From assembly GCA_008501655.1 (NCBI GenBank), contig QQUK01000032.1, positions 1-5,287 on the forward strand: a stretch of DNA of 5,287 bases, read 5' to 3'. The position numbers were made by a program, and so were the translations under genes. This document shows positions 1-5,287 of this stretch, piece by piece. The stretch is from Calditrichota bacterium. Lineage in GTDB: Bacteria > Zixibacteria > MSB-5A5 > GN15 > FEB-12. Position 1 is the stretch's first letter. The number at the start of each line of letters is the position of its first letter. The notes beneath the pieces are model-generated. The model saw only the letters and a program-made list of their open reading frames with translations, did no database searches and was not told the DNA's origin.

Positions 1-564
1 GCTGAAACTGAAAAATATGCTCATGTCACATTCTTCTTTAACGGTGGAGTTGAAGAACCGTTTGAAGGGGAAGAACGGGATATGATTGCGTCTCCCAAAG
101 TGGCAACCTATGATTTGCAACCGGAGATGTCGGCACCTGAACTAACCGATAATGTAGTTCGAAGAATTCAGTCGGGAAAATTTGATTTTATCCTGATAAA
201 TTATGCCAACTGTGATATGGTCGGACATACCGGAGATTTTAATGCTGCTAAAAAAGCAGTCGAGGCTGTTGATACCGGGTTAGGGAAAATCATTGAAGCT
301 GTTACAGAGCAGAATGGTGTTGCCTTTGTTACAGCTGATCACGGGAATGCTGAATTGATGGTTGATCCGAAAACGGGGGGGCCCTGGACAGCTCATACTA
401 CAAATCTTGTACCTTTTATAGTATATGACCCTTCAGGAACATTGAAAAATATAAGTATGCGGGACGGCGGAATTTTAGCTGATGTTGCTCCGACTGTGCT
501 TGATGTCTTGGAACTTCCCATTCCGGGTGAAATGACCGGAAAAACACTTATCAAACGAGGATAA
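1..564 (+). CDS. gpmI: 2,3-bisphosphoglycerate-independent phosphoglycerate mutase, C-terminal 187 residues (5' end outside window)
   Basis: The enzyme interconverts 3- and 2-phosphoglycerate in cytoplasmic glycolysis and gluconeogenesis, using two Mn2+ ions and a phosphoserine intermediate. The frame is open from base 1, so the gene is cut by the window edge; the ATG at base 82 is internal. Family landmarks, numbered from the first visible residue, are AETEKYAHVTFFFNGG at 1-16 (with the conserved catalytic-region Lys5), NYANCDMVGHTG at 67-78, TADHGNAE at 111-118 and AHTTN at 131-135. Asp72, His76, Asp113, His114 and His132 match the known metal ligands of the alkaline-phosphatase-like core. 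The nucleophilic serine and the inserted transferase domain lie upstream and cannot be checked. Family members are about 510 residues, so roughly the last third is present. The C-terminus (EMTGKTLIKRG) is of normal type and ends at TAA 562-564. The next gene lies in the same reading frame 3 nt on, suggesting cotranscription. Identification is very secure. Confidence 0.97.
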   Translation, partial: AETEKYAHVTFFFNGGVEEPFEGEERDMIASPKVATYDLQPEMSAPELTDNVVRRIQSGKFDFILINYANCDMVGHTGDFNAAKKAVEAVDTGLGKIIEAVTEQNGVAFVTADHGNAELMVDPKTGGPWTAHTTNLVPFIVYDPSGTLKNISMRDGGILADVAPTVLDVLELPIPGEMTGKTLIKRG

Positions 565-566
565 GT
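546..566 (+). promoter_or_regulatory. Hairpin over the gpmI stop codon containing the lnt ribosome binding site
   Basis: Bases 546-552 (ACTTATC) and 560-566 (GATAAGT) form a perfect 7-bp inverted repeat around a 7-nt loop (AAACGAG). The purine-rich GAGGA at 557-561 is a good Shine-Dalgarno match, 6 nt before the CTG at 568. It lies partly in the loop and partly in the 3' stem arm. The gpmI TAA (562-564) is also inside the stem. A ribosome finishing gpmI would melt the structure and expose the site, as expected for translational coupling. The repeat and the Shine-Dalgarno are seen directly; the regulatory role is inferred. It has no U tract, so it is not a terminator. Confidence 0.5.
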
Positions 567-567
567 C

Positions 568-2157
568 CTGAAATCATTTTTCCTAAAAATAGGACGTGCA
601 ATTGTACCGTCTGATATCGAAATTCGGAAACGAAGATTTGAACTTCTTATCTGGGCGTTTCTTTTTTCACTTTCATTCTACTCATCATATTTTGGATTTC
701 TTGCCTGGTTTGTTTTGATTCGACCATTTATGATTTTATCAAAACTTTCAAGCGCTGATGCTTTCAAAAGCGGCTACTTCTTCGGGTTTTTCCTTAATCT
801 GTTTTGTATTTATTGGCTTGCACAGGTTACACTCCCCGGTTTAATAGGGGCAATTTTTTTCCTGGCTACATACTATGCGATTACATTTTGGCTGTTCAAT
901 AAAGTATACCGGTTTAACAAACTGTATGGATTGATTTCTTTACCGCTTTTGTGGGTAGGGATGGAGTTCAGCCGAACTGTCACGGAGTATGCATTCCCCT
1001 GGTCAGCTATTGGCTATTCACAGGCTTATTATCTGAAAATCATGCAGATTACATCTGTAATCTCAGTACATGGGTTATCATTTTTGATTGTGCTTGTGAA
1101 TGTCCTTCTCTGGAATCTTTTGCATAAAAAATTGCTCCCTGAAAGAAAGCTGACTTCGCTGCTTGTATCAATTGGTATTTTTGTCGGGTTGATTTCTTAT
1201 GGTTGGATTACAATTCCCAAGTATCCGATAGAAGGGGATACAGATGTTGTTTTGTTACAGGGTTCGGTACCGATAGATGTTAAGTGGAAACAGGGGAATG
1301 CCATGCATAGTTTTAATCTGTATGATTCCCTGGCAAACTCTGCAGCTGATACGACTAAAACCAAACTGTTTGTATGGCCGGAAACGTCGGCACCTACATA
1401 TCTGACACACAATAAAGGGTACGAAAGTATTATTGCACAAACAGCCAGAACATCGCATGGTTATCATCTGGTTGGAGCATTAGGCGCATCAAGTGATGTA
1501 AAGGCACAATATCATTATAATTCAGCATATCTTTTTAATCCTGATGGTATTCTTGAAGAGCGCTATGATAAATTAAAGTTAGTCCCATTTTCGGAACACG
1601 TTCCATATCAAAGATACTTTCCGTTTTTACATAGGGATTTTGTTGAGAAATACCTCGATAGCTTTTTAAAAAAATATAAAGTACAGTGGTGGTCTGATTT
1701 TGCTACCGGTGATTCGATAAAGTTGTTTACCTATGATGAAAAATATTTTTCTGTACTTATCTGTTTTGAGTCAACATTTCCTGATTTTGTCCGTCAAACC
1801 GTATTAAAAGGCTCTCAGTTTGTAGTCGGAATAACGAATGATACCTGGTTTGGTGAGTCGGTCGGTATTTATATGCATTCCAGGATTTTTCTGACCCGCT
1901 GTATTGAAAATCGGATTTGGGGTGTCAGAGTTGCAAACAGCGGACTTACGTATGTCTGTGATGGATATGGGCGTATACGAGCTGATTTGCAACCTTATGA
2001 AGTAGCGGCTTTACAAAGTAAAGTGAACTTATTGGATGAAAAATCTGTTTTTACAAGATATGGAGATATTATTGGAAATATCTCATTCTTGTTTACACTT
2101 TCACTTTTAGGTATATTCATTCTGATATGGATAAAAGAAAAAATATTTCGATCATAA
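568..2157 (+). CDS. lnt: Apolipoprotein N-acyltransferase, probable CTG start
   Basis: Lnt is an inner-membrane enzyme that moves an acyl chain from a phospholipid to the N-terminal cysteine of apolipoproteins, the last step of lipoprotein maturation. The 529-residue product has the usual length and plan: N-terminal membrane segments (roughly 26-51, 67-85, 88-109, 120-137, 160-184, 196-215), a periplasmic nitrilase-like domain (about 224-484) and a last membrane helix (502-521). The catalytic triad is visible as Glu272 (WPE), Lys335 (YDKLKLVPF) and Cys399 (LICFE). PFSEHVP, TNDTWFG, FPWSAIGYSQ and VRVANSGLT are also family motifs. Start choice: the in-frame stop at 562-564 limits the 5' end, and the first standard start codon (TTG 715) would delete the first membrane helix. 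CTG 568 has GAGGA 6 nt upstream and gives an N-terminus beginning MKSFFLKIGRA. ATT 601, with AGGA at 591-594, is the alternative. The 3' end overlaps the next gene by 31 nt. Function is secure; the exact start is less so. Confidence 0.93.
   Translation: MKSFFLKIGRAIVPSDIEIRKRRFELLIWAFLFSLSFYSSYFGFLAWFVLIRPFMILSKLSSADAFKSGYFFGFFLNLFCIYWLAQVTLPGLIGAIFFLATYYAITFWLFNKVYRFNKLYGLISLPLLWVGMEFSRTVTEYAFPWSAIGYSQAYYLKIMQITSVISVHGLSFLIVLVNVLLWNLLHKKLLPERKLTSLLVSIGIFVGLISYGWITIPKYPIEGDTDVVLLQGSVPIDVKWKQGNAMHSFNLYDSLANSAADTTKTKLFVWPETSAPTYLTHNKGYESIIAQTARTSHGYHLVGALGASSDVKAQYHYNSAYLFNPDGILEERYDKLKLVPFSEHVPYQRYFPFLHRDFVEKYLDSFLKKYKVQWWSDFATGDSIKLFTYDEKYFSVLICFESTFPDFVRQTVLKGSQFVVGITNDTWFGESVGIYMHSRIFLTRCIENRIWGVRVANSGLTYVCDGYGRIRADLQPYEVAALQSKVNLLDEKSVFTRYGDIIGNISFLFTLSLLGIFILIWIKEKIFRS
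581..594 (+). promoter_or_regulatory. Small hairpin TCCTA-AAAA-TAGGA inside the lnt 5' end
   Basis: Bases 581-585 and 590-594 are perfect complements with a 4-nt A loop. The right arm contains AGGA, which sits 6 nt before ATT 601, the only other reasonable non-standard start for lnt. If folded, the hairpin would hide that site, which slightly favours CTG 568. A 5-bp stem is weak and common by chance, so the role is uncertain. Confidence 0.2.
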
Positions 2158-2198
2158 CATTCATTCTTTTTGTTTTTTGTGTTTCATCATTGAATGCA
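2127..2198 (+). other. Signal peptide of the PorZ-like protein
   Basis: Residues 1-24 have a basic n-region (K3, R4, K5), a hydrophobic core rich in Ile and Phe, and the end SLNA followed by QQ. An Ala-Gln junction is typical of signal peptidase I sites in Bacteroidota-type T9SS proteins. Cys18 is preceded by FVF and does not make a lipobox, so the protein is not expected to be an Lnt substrate. The n-region is encoded within the 31-nt overlap with lnt. Confidence 0.85.
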
Positions 2199-4340
2199 CA
2201 GCAATTAGAGTGGAAAAACTATACATCGTACCAGGTTGTACGTTCGCTTAAAGTTATTGATGATACCCTGTATATGGTATCGAGCGGCGGTCTGTTGGAG
2301 ATTTCACCATCATTCGATATTACTGCTTATGATAACACTAATGGTTTAGGGAGTAATAATGTCTCTGATATTATCAAAGATGCTTCCGGTGCAAAGTGGG
2401 TAGCTGGTTTCGGGCGTTTGACAAAACTTTCAGATAATCAATCGGAGAATTTTACATTTATCGACAATGATGATAAGCTGTTTATGCTTAACTGTATCTC
2501 TGATGACGGGGATTATCTCTGGGTTGGAACCGATATCGGGCTTGTTCTCTTTTCTAAAACTGATGATGGCGGTCAAATCGAGGATAGCTATCAGCTTTTT
2601 GGAGATTTAAATCCGAACGCTGCTGTAAATGGTATTTATCTCAACGGTGATTCTATCTGGCTGGCGACTTCGGATGGACTGGCAGTTGCGGATAAGAGTA
2701 ATCCTATCCTTTTGAAATCACCTTCAAACTGGTCGACCTATAATCTCACGAATTATCCTATCCTTGAGACAAATGATTTTAAAGATATTGTATACTATGA
2801 ATCAAATTATTATTCAGCCAATGCAAAGGGTGTTTTTAAAACTCTGCTTGATTCATCTGGTGATGCAGTGTTTACGAAAGTATCTTCTGTTTTGGATATT
2901 ACAATAAATAATATGCAGATTTCGAGTGATTCACTGCTTGTTGCTTACAACTACCTGAGTAGTGGTTATATCGATTATATCTCGAATGATATTACTTCAA
3001 CTATTACAAATCTGGGGCTGTCGAAGCCGCTTGCGTCTGTGAATTTTCAAAATGAAATTTATATAAGTACTGATGATGACGGGTTGTTTGTCTTTGAAAC
3101 CGGAGTAGGTCTTTCACCTGTAAATCTTTTTGGACTGCCGGATAATAATGTCTCCGACATTGCTGTTGACAAATTCGGACGGCTTTATGCCGGATTTTCT
3201 GATAAAACTTTTGCTATGCAGGAAAATGATAATATCTGGGATAAGTTTAATTTCTATGTCGGGCAGGATGCAACGGTTGCAATGGTTGATTCACTTGACC
3301 GAATATGGATGTCGACCTGGGGGAACGGAACATGGCTTACCGATGGTGACACCCTTATCAATTATGATGAAAACAATTCAACCTTACGTGGGAATGCAGA
3401 AGGACCCTGGTGGGTTTATATTACCGGTATGGATAATGATGGCAGATATGCATTCTTTTCAAGTTATCGGGCATTAAATGGATATCCGATAGCCATCGCT
3501 GATTTACAGAATTTAGATTCACCTGCCGGATGGGATTCAATCGGAGTTGTTAATGGCGTAGCCAATGCGTTTATTACATCACTGGATTATGACAGAAACC
3601 GGGTAGCGGTCGGCACCGAGTTTGATGGTGTTTATGAATGTTTTTTAGGAACTGATCCGATGGATGAGCCTGATTCATGTCGGCATCTTGTAAAAGAGAA
3701 TTCATTTCTCATAGCAAATTCAATTCGCGATATAAAATATTCTCCTGACGGTGATCTCTGGGTCGCAACAAATTTCGGACTATCCTGGCTTGATCCGGGA
3801 ATTGATTTTTTCAGAGATATTCCTCTTCCTCCTGAGATGAGTTCCGATATAACAGCACTTGAGTTTGACAGCCGGGGAAATCTCTGGATGGGGACACCGG
3901 ATGGACTTGCCAGAAGAAATTATAATACCGGTAATGTTGAAATATTCACAACTTTCAACAGCGGTCTGGTTGATGATCATGTAAAAAAAATAACTTTTGA
4001 TCCGTATACCGGTGAAGTGTATATAGTAACAAATGGTGGTATCTCACGTATATCATCTCTTGTTGGAAAACCTGTTTTTAATGTAGAAGAAGCCTTAGCG
4101 TTTCCAAACCCGTTTGTGATTGATGATGTAAATGACAATCTGTCATTTAATTTCGGTGAAGCCGGTTCTGTTTCGATTTTTTCATCAGCCGGTGAACTGA
4201 TTAAATCAACGACAGTGAATCTGGGATGGGATGGAACTAATGATAACGGGTCTCAATGCGCTTCTGGTGTCTATCTCTATCGTATTGAAGATAAAAACGG
4301 TAAAGTCGGTAAAGGTAAAATCCTTTTGGTGAGAAACTGA
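2127..4340 (+). CDS. Secreted PorZ-like double beta-propeller protein with C-terminal T9SS-type sorting domain
   Basis: The 737-residue product starts with a clear Sec signal peptide (basic MDKRK, hydrophobic 7-21, likely cut LNA|QQ after residue 24), which fixes the start at ATG 2127. There is no lipobox. Residues 46-643 hold about a dozen blade motifs of the two-component-regulator-propeller type, for example LWVGTDIGLVLFS (131), IWLATSDGLAVAD (177), LWVATNFGLSWLD (544) and LWMGTPDGLARRN (586). The element NNVSDI occurs at 77 and 340, suggesting two propellers. Residues 650-737 form a sorting/FlgD-Ig-like module (FPNPF at 659, WDGTNDNG at 701, ASGVYLYRI at 712). Two propellers plus a C-terminal sandwich, and the N-terminal pattern of W-x-x-Y, a 'VSSGGLLEIS' blade and 'NGLGSNNVSDI', resemble PorZ of the type IX secretion system. 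No kinase or regulator domain follows, so it is not a hybrid sensor. It could instead be an ordinary T9SS cargo protein. The gene overlaps lnt by 31 nt and has no good Shine-Dalgarno, so coupling to lnt is likely. Confidence 0.8.
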   Translation: MDKRKNISIITFILFVFCVSSLNAQQLEWKNYTSYQVVRSLKVIDDTLYMVSSGGLLEISPSFDITAYDNTNGLGSNNVSDIIKDASGAKWVAGFGRLTKLSDNQSENFTFIDNDDKLFMLNCISDDGDYLWVGTDIGLVLFSKTDDGGQIEDSYQLFGDLNPNAAVNGIYLNGDSIWLATSDGLAVADKSNPILLKSPSNWSTYNLTNYPILETNDFKDIVYYESNYYSANAKGVFKTLLDSSGDAVFTKVSSVLDITINNMQISSDSLLVAYNYLSSGYIDYISNDITSTITNLGLSKPLASVNFQNEIYISTDDDGLFVFETGVGLSPVNLFGLPDNNVSDIAVDKFGRLYAGFSDKTFAMQENDNIWDKFNFYVGQDATVAMVDSLDRIWMSTWGNGTWLTDGDTLINYDENNSTLRGNAEGPWWVYITGMDNDGRYAFFSSYRALNGYPIAIADLQNLDSPAGWDSIGVVNGVANAFITSLDYDRNRVAVGTEFDGVYECFLGTDPMDEPDSCRHLVKENSFLIANSIRDIKYSPDGDLWVATNFGLSWLDPGIDFFRDIPLPPEMSSDITALEFDSRGNLWMGTPDGLARRNYNTGNVEIFTTFNSGLVDDHVKKITFDPYTGEVYIVTNGGISRISSLVGKPVFNVEEALAFPNPFVIDDVNDNLSFNFGEAGSVSIFSSAGELIKSTTVNLGWDGTNDNGSQCASGVYLYRIEDKNGKVGKGKILLVRN
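2262..4055 (+). repeat. Degenerate propeller blade repeats in the PorZ-like protein
   Basis: Protein-level repeats follow the pattern (D/G)-x-(L/I)-(W/Y)-hydrophobic-x-T-x-x-G-(L/I). They start near residues 46, 89, 129, 175, 309, 351, 391, 491, 542, 584 and 629, with weaker copies around 228. The count fits two propellers of six or seven blades, with the least regular blades at 190-305 and 410-490. They are too diverged at DNA level to be a recent tandem expansion, apart from the short near-identical NNVSDI-coding stretches at 2355-2372 and 3144-3161. Confidence 0.75.
4074..4337 (+). other. C-terminal sorting / FlgD-Ig-like domain
   Basis: This stretch encodes residues 650-737 of the PorZ-like protein. 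It begins with FPNPF, continues with a beta strand pair around VSIFSSAGELIKS, then WDGTNDNG, ASGVYLYRI and a basic, hydrophobic end (GKILLVRN). These are the landmarks of T9SS type A-like C-terminal domains in their FlgD-Ig-like variant. In known systems the CTD directs outer-membrane passage; in PorZ it is retained rather than cleaved. Which applies here cannot be seen. Confidence 0.75.
4328..4333 (+). promoter_or_regulatory. Ribosome binding site GGTGAG for the acyltransferase gene
   Basis: GGTGAG matches the 3' end of 16S rRNA and lies 6 nt before ATG 4340. It is inside the last codons of the upstream gene, whose TGA shares its A with the ATG (TGATG). The site fixes the start and indicates termination-reinitiation coupling. 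Confidence 0.7.
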
Positions 4341-5257
4341 TGCAGATTGTCAGAAAAACGTTTGAACAATTATCAACTAATCAAAAAACTGCATTGGATT
4401 CACATTCCTTTTTTACATCAACAGCATTCTCCAAACTATGGGAATCAATCGGAGGGAAACCTGTCTGGTGGACTGCGGAGGATAAAGATTCTTTCACGAT
4501 ACTACCTGGCATTGAATTCGGTATATCCAAACTAAAACGGTTTCAGGCTATGACAGATGGGCTATATGCTAATTTTGTAACTTCTCAGATATTAATGGAT
4601 ATTGATTGTTCCAAAGAAATGCTTACAGCAATCGGTAACTATGAGTATGCAAAAGTATTTATATTCGATTTTCAAAATCAATTTTCGTATCATAGCATTT
4701 ATCAAATTGAAAAACTATCTACTATACTTGTAGATATAACTGATTCTGAGTGGTTACCACCTGATAAAAAAATGCAGTCAGAACTACGAAAAGCTGAACG
4801 GGAAAATATTTTAATCGAGAAATTTGATACTGCAAAGCATATGGATAAATTTCTGACTTTGATGACTGAAACAGAAAAACGTCATGGAAGAAAACCCAAA
4901 TATCCTGAAAAATTTTACCGTAACCTTGCTGATTTATCTCAAGTTGATGAACGTATTCTTTGGTTCTGGTGTGAACATGATGGAAATCCGGTTTCATCTC
5001 ATATCAATTTTATAGAGCAGCAGATGCTCTTTAACTGGCAGGTGTTTTATGATAAGGAGTTCTCTTTTTTGAAGGCAAATCAGAAAATGCTTTATGATAT
5101 GGTTCAAAAGTATCAAAAAGGTGTATTCAGATACCTGAATCTCGGAGCGTCACCACCGGATGCGGAGTCATTGGTCGAGTATAAAATGAAATACGGCGGT
5201 GAAATTTATACATATCAGATGCTGACTAAAAAAAATCTCGCCGGGAAGTTACTATGA
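4340..5257 (+). CDS. GNAT-fold acyltransferase, FemAB / BioF2-like (CelD-type) family
   Basis: The 305-residue protein appears to be cytoplasmic: no signal peptide and no membrane segment. It reads as a two-lobed FemAB/BioF2-like acetyltransferase. The N-lobe begins with the family-type opening FFTSTAFSKLWE (24-35). A basic helix follows in the middle (MQSELRKAERE, 144-154). The C-lobe carries a helix with RHGRKPKYPEKFYRNL (180-195), the strand pair WFWCEHDGNPVSSHINF (207-223), and the late motif YLNLGASPPDAESLVEYKMKYGGE (264-287). That last motif corresponds to the family pattern of a G-x-S turn followed by an (F/Y)K..(F/Y)GG element. Members are frequent in exopolysaccharide and glycolipid clusters, where they are thought to acylate sugars or aminoacylate envelope precursors; the substrate here is unknown. 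The start ATG 4340 overlaps the upstream TGA by one base and has GGTGAG 6 nt upstream. The 3' end overlaps the next gene by 4 nt (ATGA). Family call is good; reaction is not determined. Confidence 0.75.
   Translation: MQIVRKTFEQLSTNQKTALDSHSFFTSTAFSKLWESIGGKPVWWTAEDKDSFTILPGIEFGISKLKRFQAMTDGLYANFVTSQILMDIDCSKEMLTAIGNYEYAKVFIFDFQNQFSYHSIYQIEKLSTILVDITDSEWLPPDKKMQSELRKAERENILIEKFDTAKHMDKFLTLMTETEKRHGRKPKYPEKFYRNLADLSQVDERILWFWCEHDGNPVSSHINFIEQQMLFNWQVFYDKEFSFLKANQKMLYDMVQKYQKGVFRYLNLGASPPDAESLVEYKMKYGGEIYTYQMLTKKNLAGKLL
5243..5248 (+). promoter_or_regulatory. Ribosome binding site GGGAAG for the last, partial gene
   Basis: The purine run GGGAAG lies 5 nt before ATG 5254, inside the final codons of the acyltransferase gene. 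Together with the ATGA overlap it supports a real start at 5254 although only 34 bases of the gene are visible. Confidence 0.5.
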
Positions 5258-5287
5258 AGTCCCTCAAAGTGTTAGTTTTGGCTGATG
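5254..5287 (+). CDS. Start of a further gene, possibly a glycosyltransferase (3' end outside window)
   Basis: Eleven codons are visible, reading MKSLKVLVLAD, with the frame open to the window edge. The start overlaps the previous stop in an ATGA junction and has a Shine-Dalgarno-like GGGAAG upstream. A short basic N-terminus followed by a hydrophobic strand (KVLVLAD) is the usual first beta strand of a Rossmann-like domain. It is typical of GT-B glycosyltransferases of the family 4 kind that begin MKxLxLAD. The adjacent FemAB/BioF2-like gene fits such a cluster. Eleven residues cannot distinguish this from other Rossmann-fold proteins, so the product name is a guess. Confidence 0.45.
   Translation, partial: MKSLKVLVLAD

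Noticed and set aside
375..381. Run of seven G in gpmI, a possible sequencing-error or slippage site
   Set aside because: The frame is conserved on both sides (TGGPW leading to AHTTN), so no frameshift is present.
546..594. Intrinsic terminator between gpmI and lnt
   Set aside because: The inverted repeats at 546-566 and 581-594 are AT-rich, short and not followed by a U tract, and they sit inside a coupled gene junction.
715..2157. lnt beginning at TTG 715
   Set aside because: It removes the first membrane helix, and the upstream in-frame sequence is clearly Lnt-like and open to 565; no Shine-Dalgarno precedes 715.
2127..2198. Lipoprotein signal peptide with Cys18 as the lipidated residue
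   Set aside because: FVFC does not fit the lipobox, and the hydrophobic region continues to an LNA|QQ signal peptidase I site.
3130..3477. Plus-strand open frame of 115 codons in another frame of the propeller gene
   Set aside because: It lies inside the blade-repeat coding region, which is intact in the main frame, and the alternative product has no family features. The short frame at 4347-4535 is rejected for the same reason.
2127..4340. N-terminal sensor part of a hybrid histidine kinase, since regulator-propeller repeats often occur there
   Set aside because: No membrane helix, kinase, receiver or HTH domain follows; the protein ends in a sorting-type domain and a stop codon.
4722..4997. 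Minus-strand open frame of 91 codons inside the acyltransferase gene
   Set aside because: It lies entirely opposite a well-supported gene, has no recognisable domain, and its composition is that of an antisense shadow. The same holds for minus-strand frames at 1197-1412, 1255-1467, 1804-1992 and 3780-3980.
5228..5235. Run of eight A near the acyltransferase 3' end (another at 3982-3989) as programmed frameshift sites
   Set aside because: The main frames continue normally to sensible C-termini, and no stimulatory structure or conserved out-of-frame product is visible.

Overview
The window is a compact, single-strand gene block from a moderately AT-rich bacterium. All five genes read on the + strand and nothing convincing is coded on the other strand. 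The most informative gene for placing the organism is the third. It encodes a secreted double beta-propeller protein ending in a domain that looks like a type IX secretion system (T9SS) sorting domain. Together with an Lnt-type lipoprotein N-acyltransferase, this indicates a diderm of the Bacteroidota/FCB group in the broad sense. Candidates include Ignavibacteriota, Balneolota, Marinimicrobia or relatives; the phylum cannot be fixed from this sequence alone.

Layout: 1-564 is the C-terminal part of gpmI (glycolytic phosphoglycerate mutase). 568-2157 is lnt, apparently started by a rare CTG codon 3 nt after the gpmI stop. 2127-4340 is a PorZ-like propeller protein with a signal peptide and a C-terminal sorting-type domain. 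4340-5257 is a FemAB/BioF2-like GNAT-fold acyltransferase. From 5254 to the window edge are the first 11 codons of another gene, possibly a glycosyltransferase.

The junctions are +3, -31, -1 (TGATG) and -4 (ATGA) nt, so the block reads as one translationally coupled operon. I see no promoter, no rho-independent terminator, no tRNA or rRNA, and no mobile or CRISPR element. There is no gap above 300 bases; the only intergenic bases are 565-567.

After the glycolytic gpmI, the theme is the cell envelope: lipoprotein maturation, a surface-exposed propeller protein, then genes of a kind common in polysaccharide or glycolipid clusters. In Porphyromonas gingivalis PorZ is a T9SS surface component with two seven-bladed propellers plus a C-terminal beta-sandwich, and it is linked to anionic LPS delivery to the PorU sortase. 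A PorZ-like gene next to possible glycan-modification genes is therefore the most interesting aspect of the window, but the functional link is an inference.
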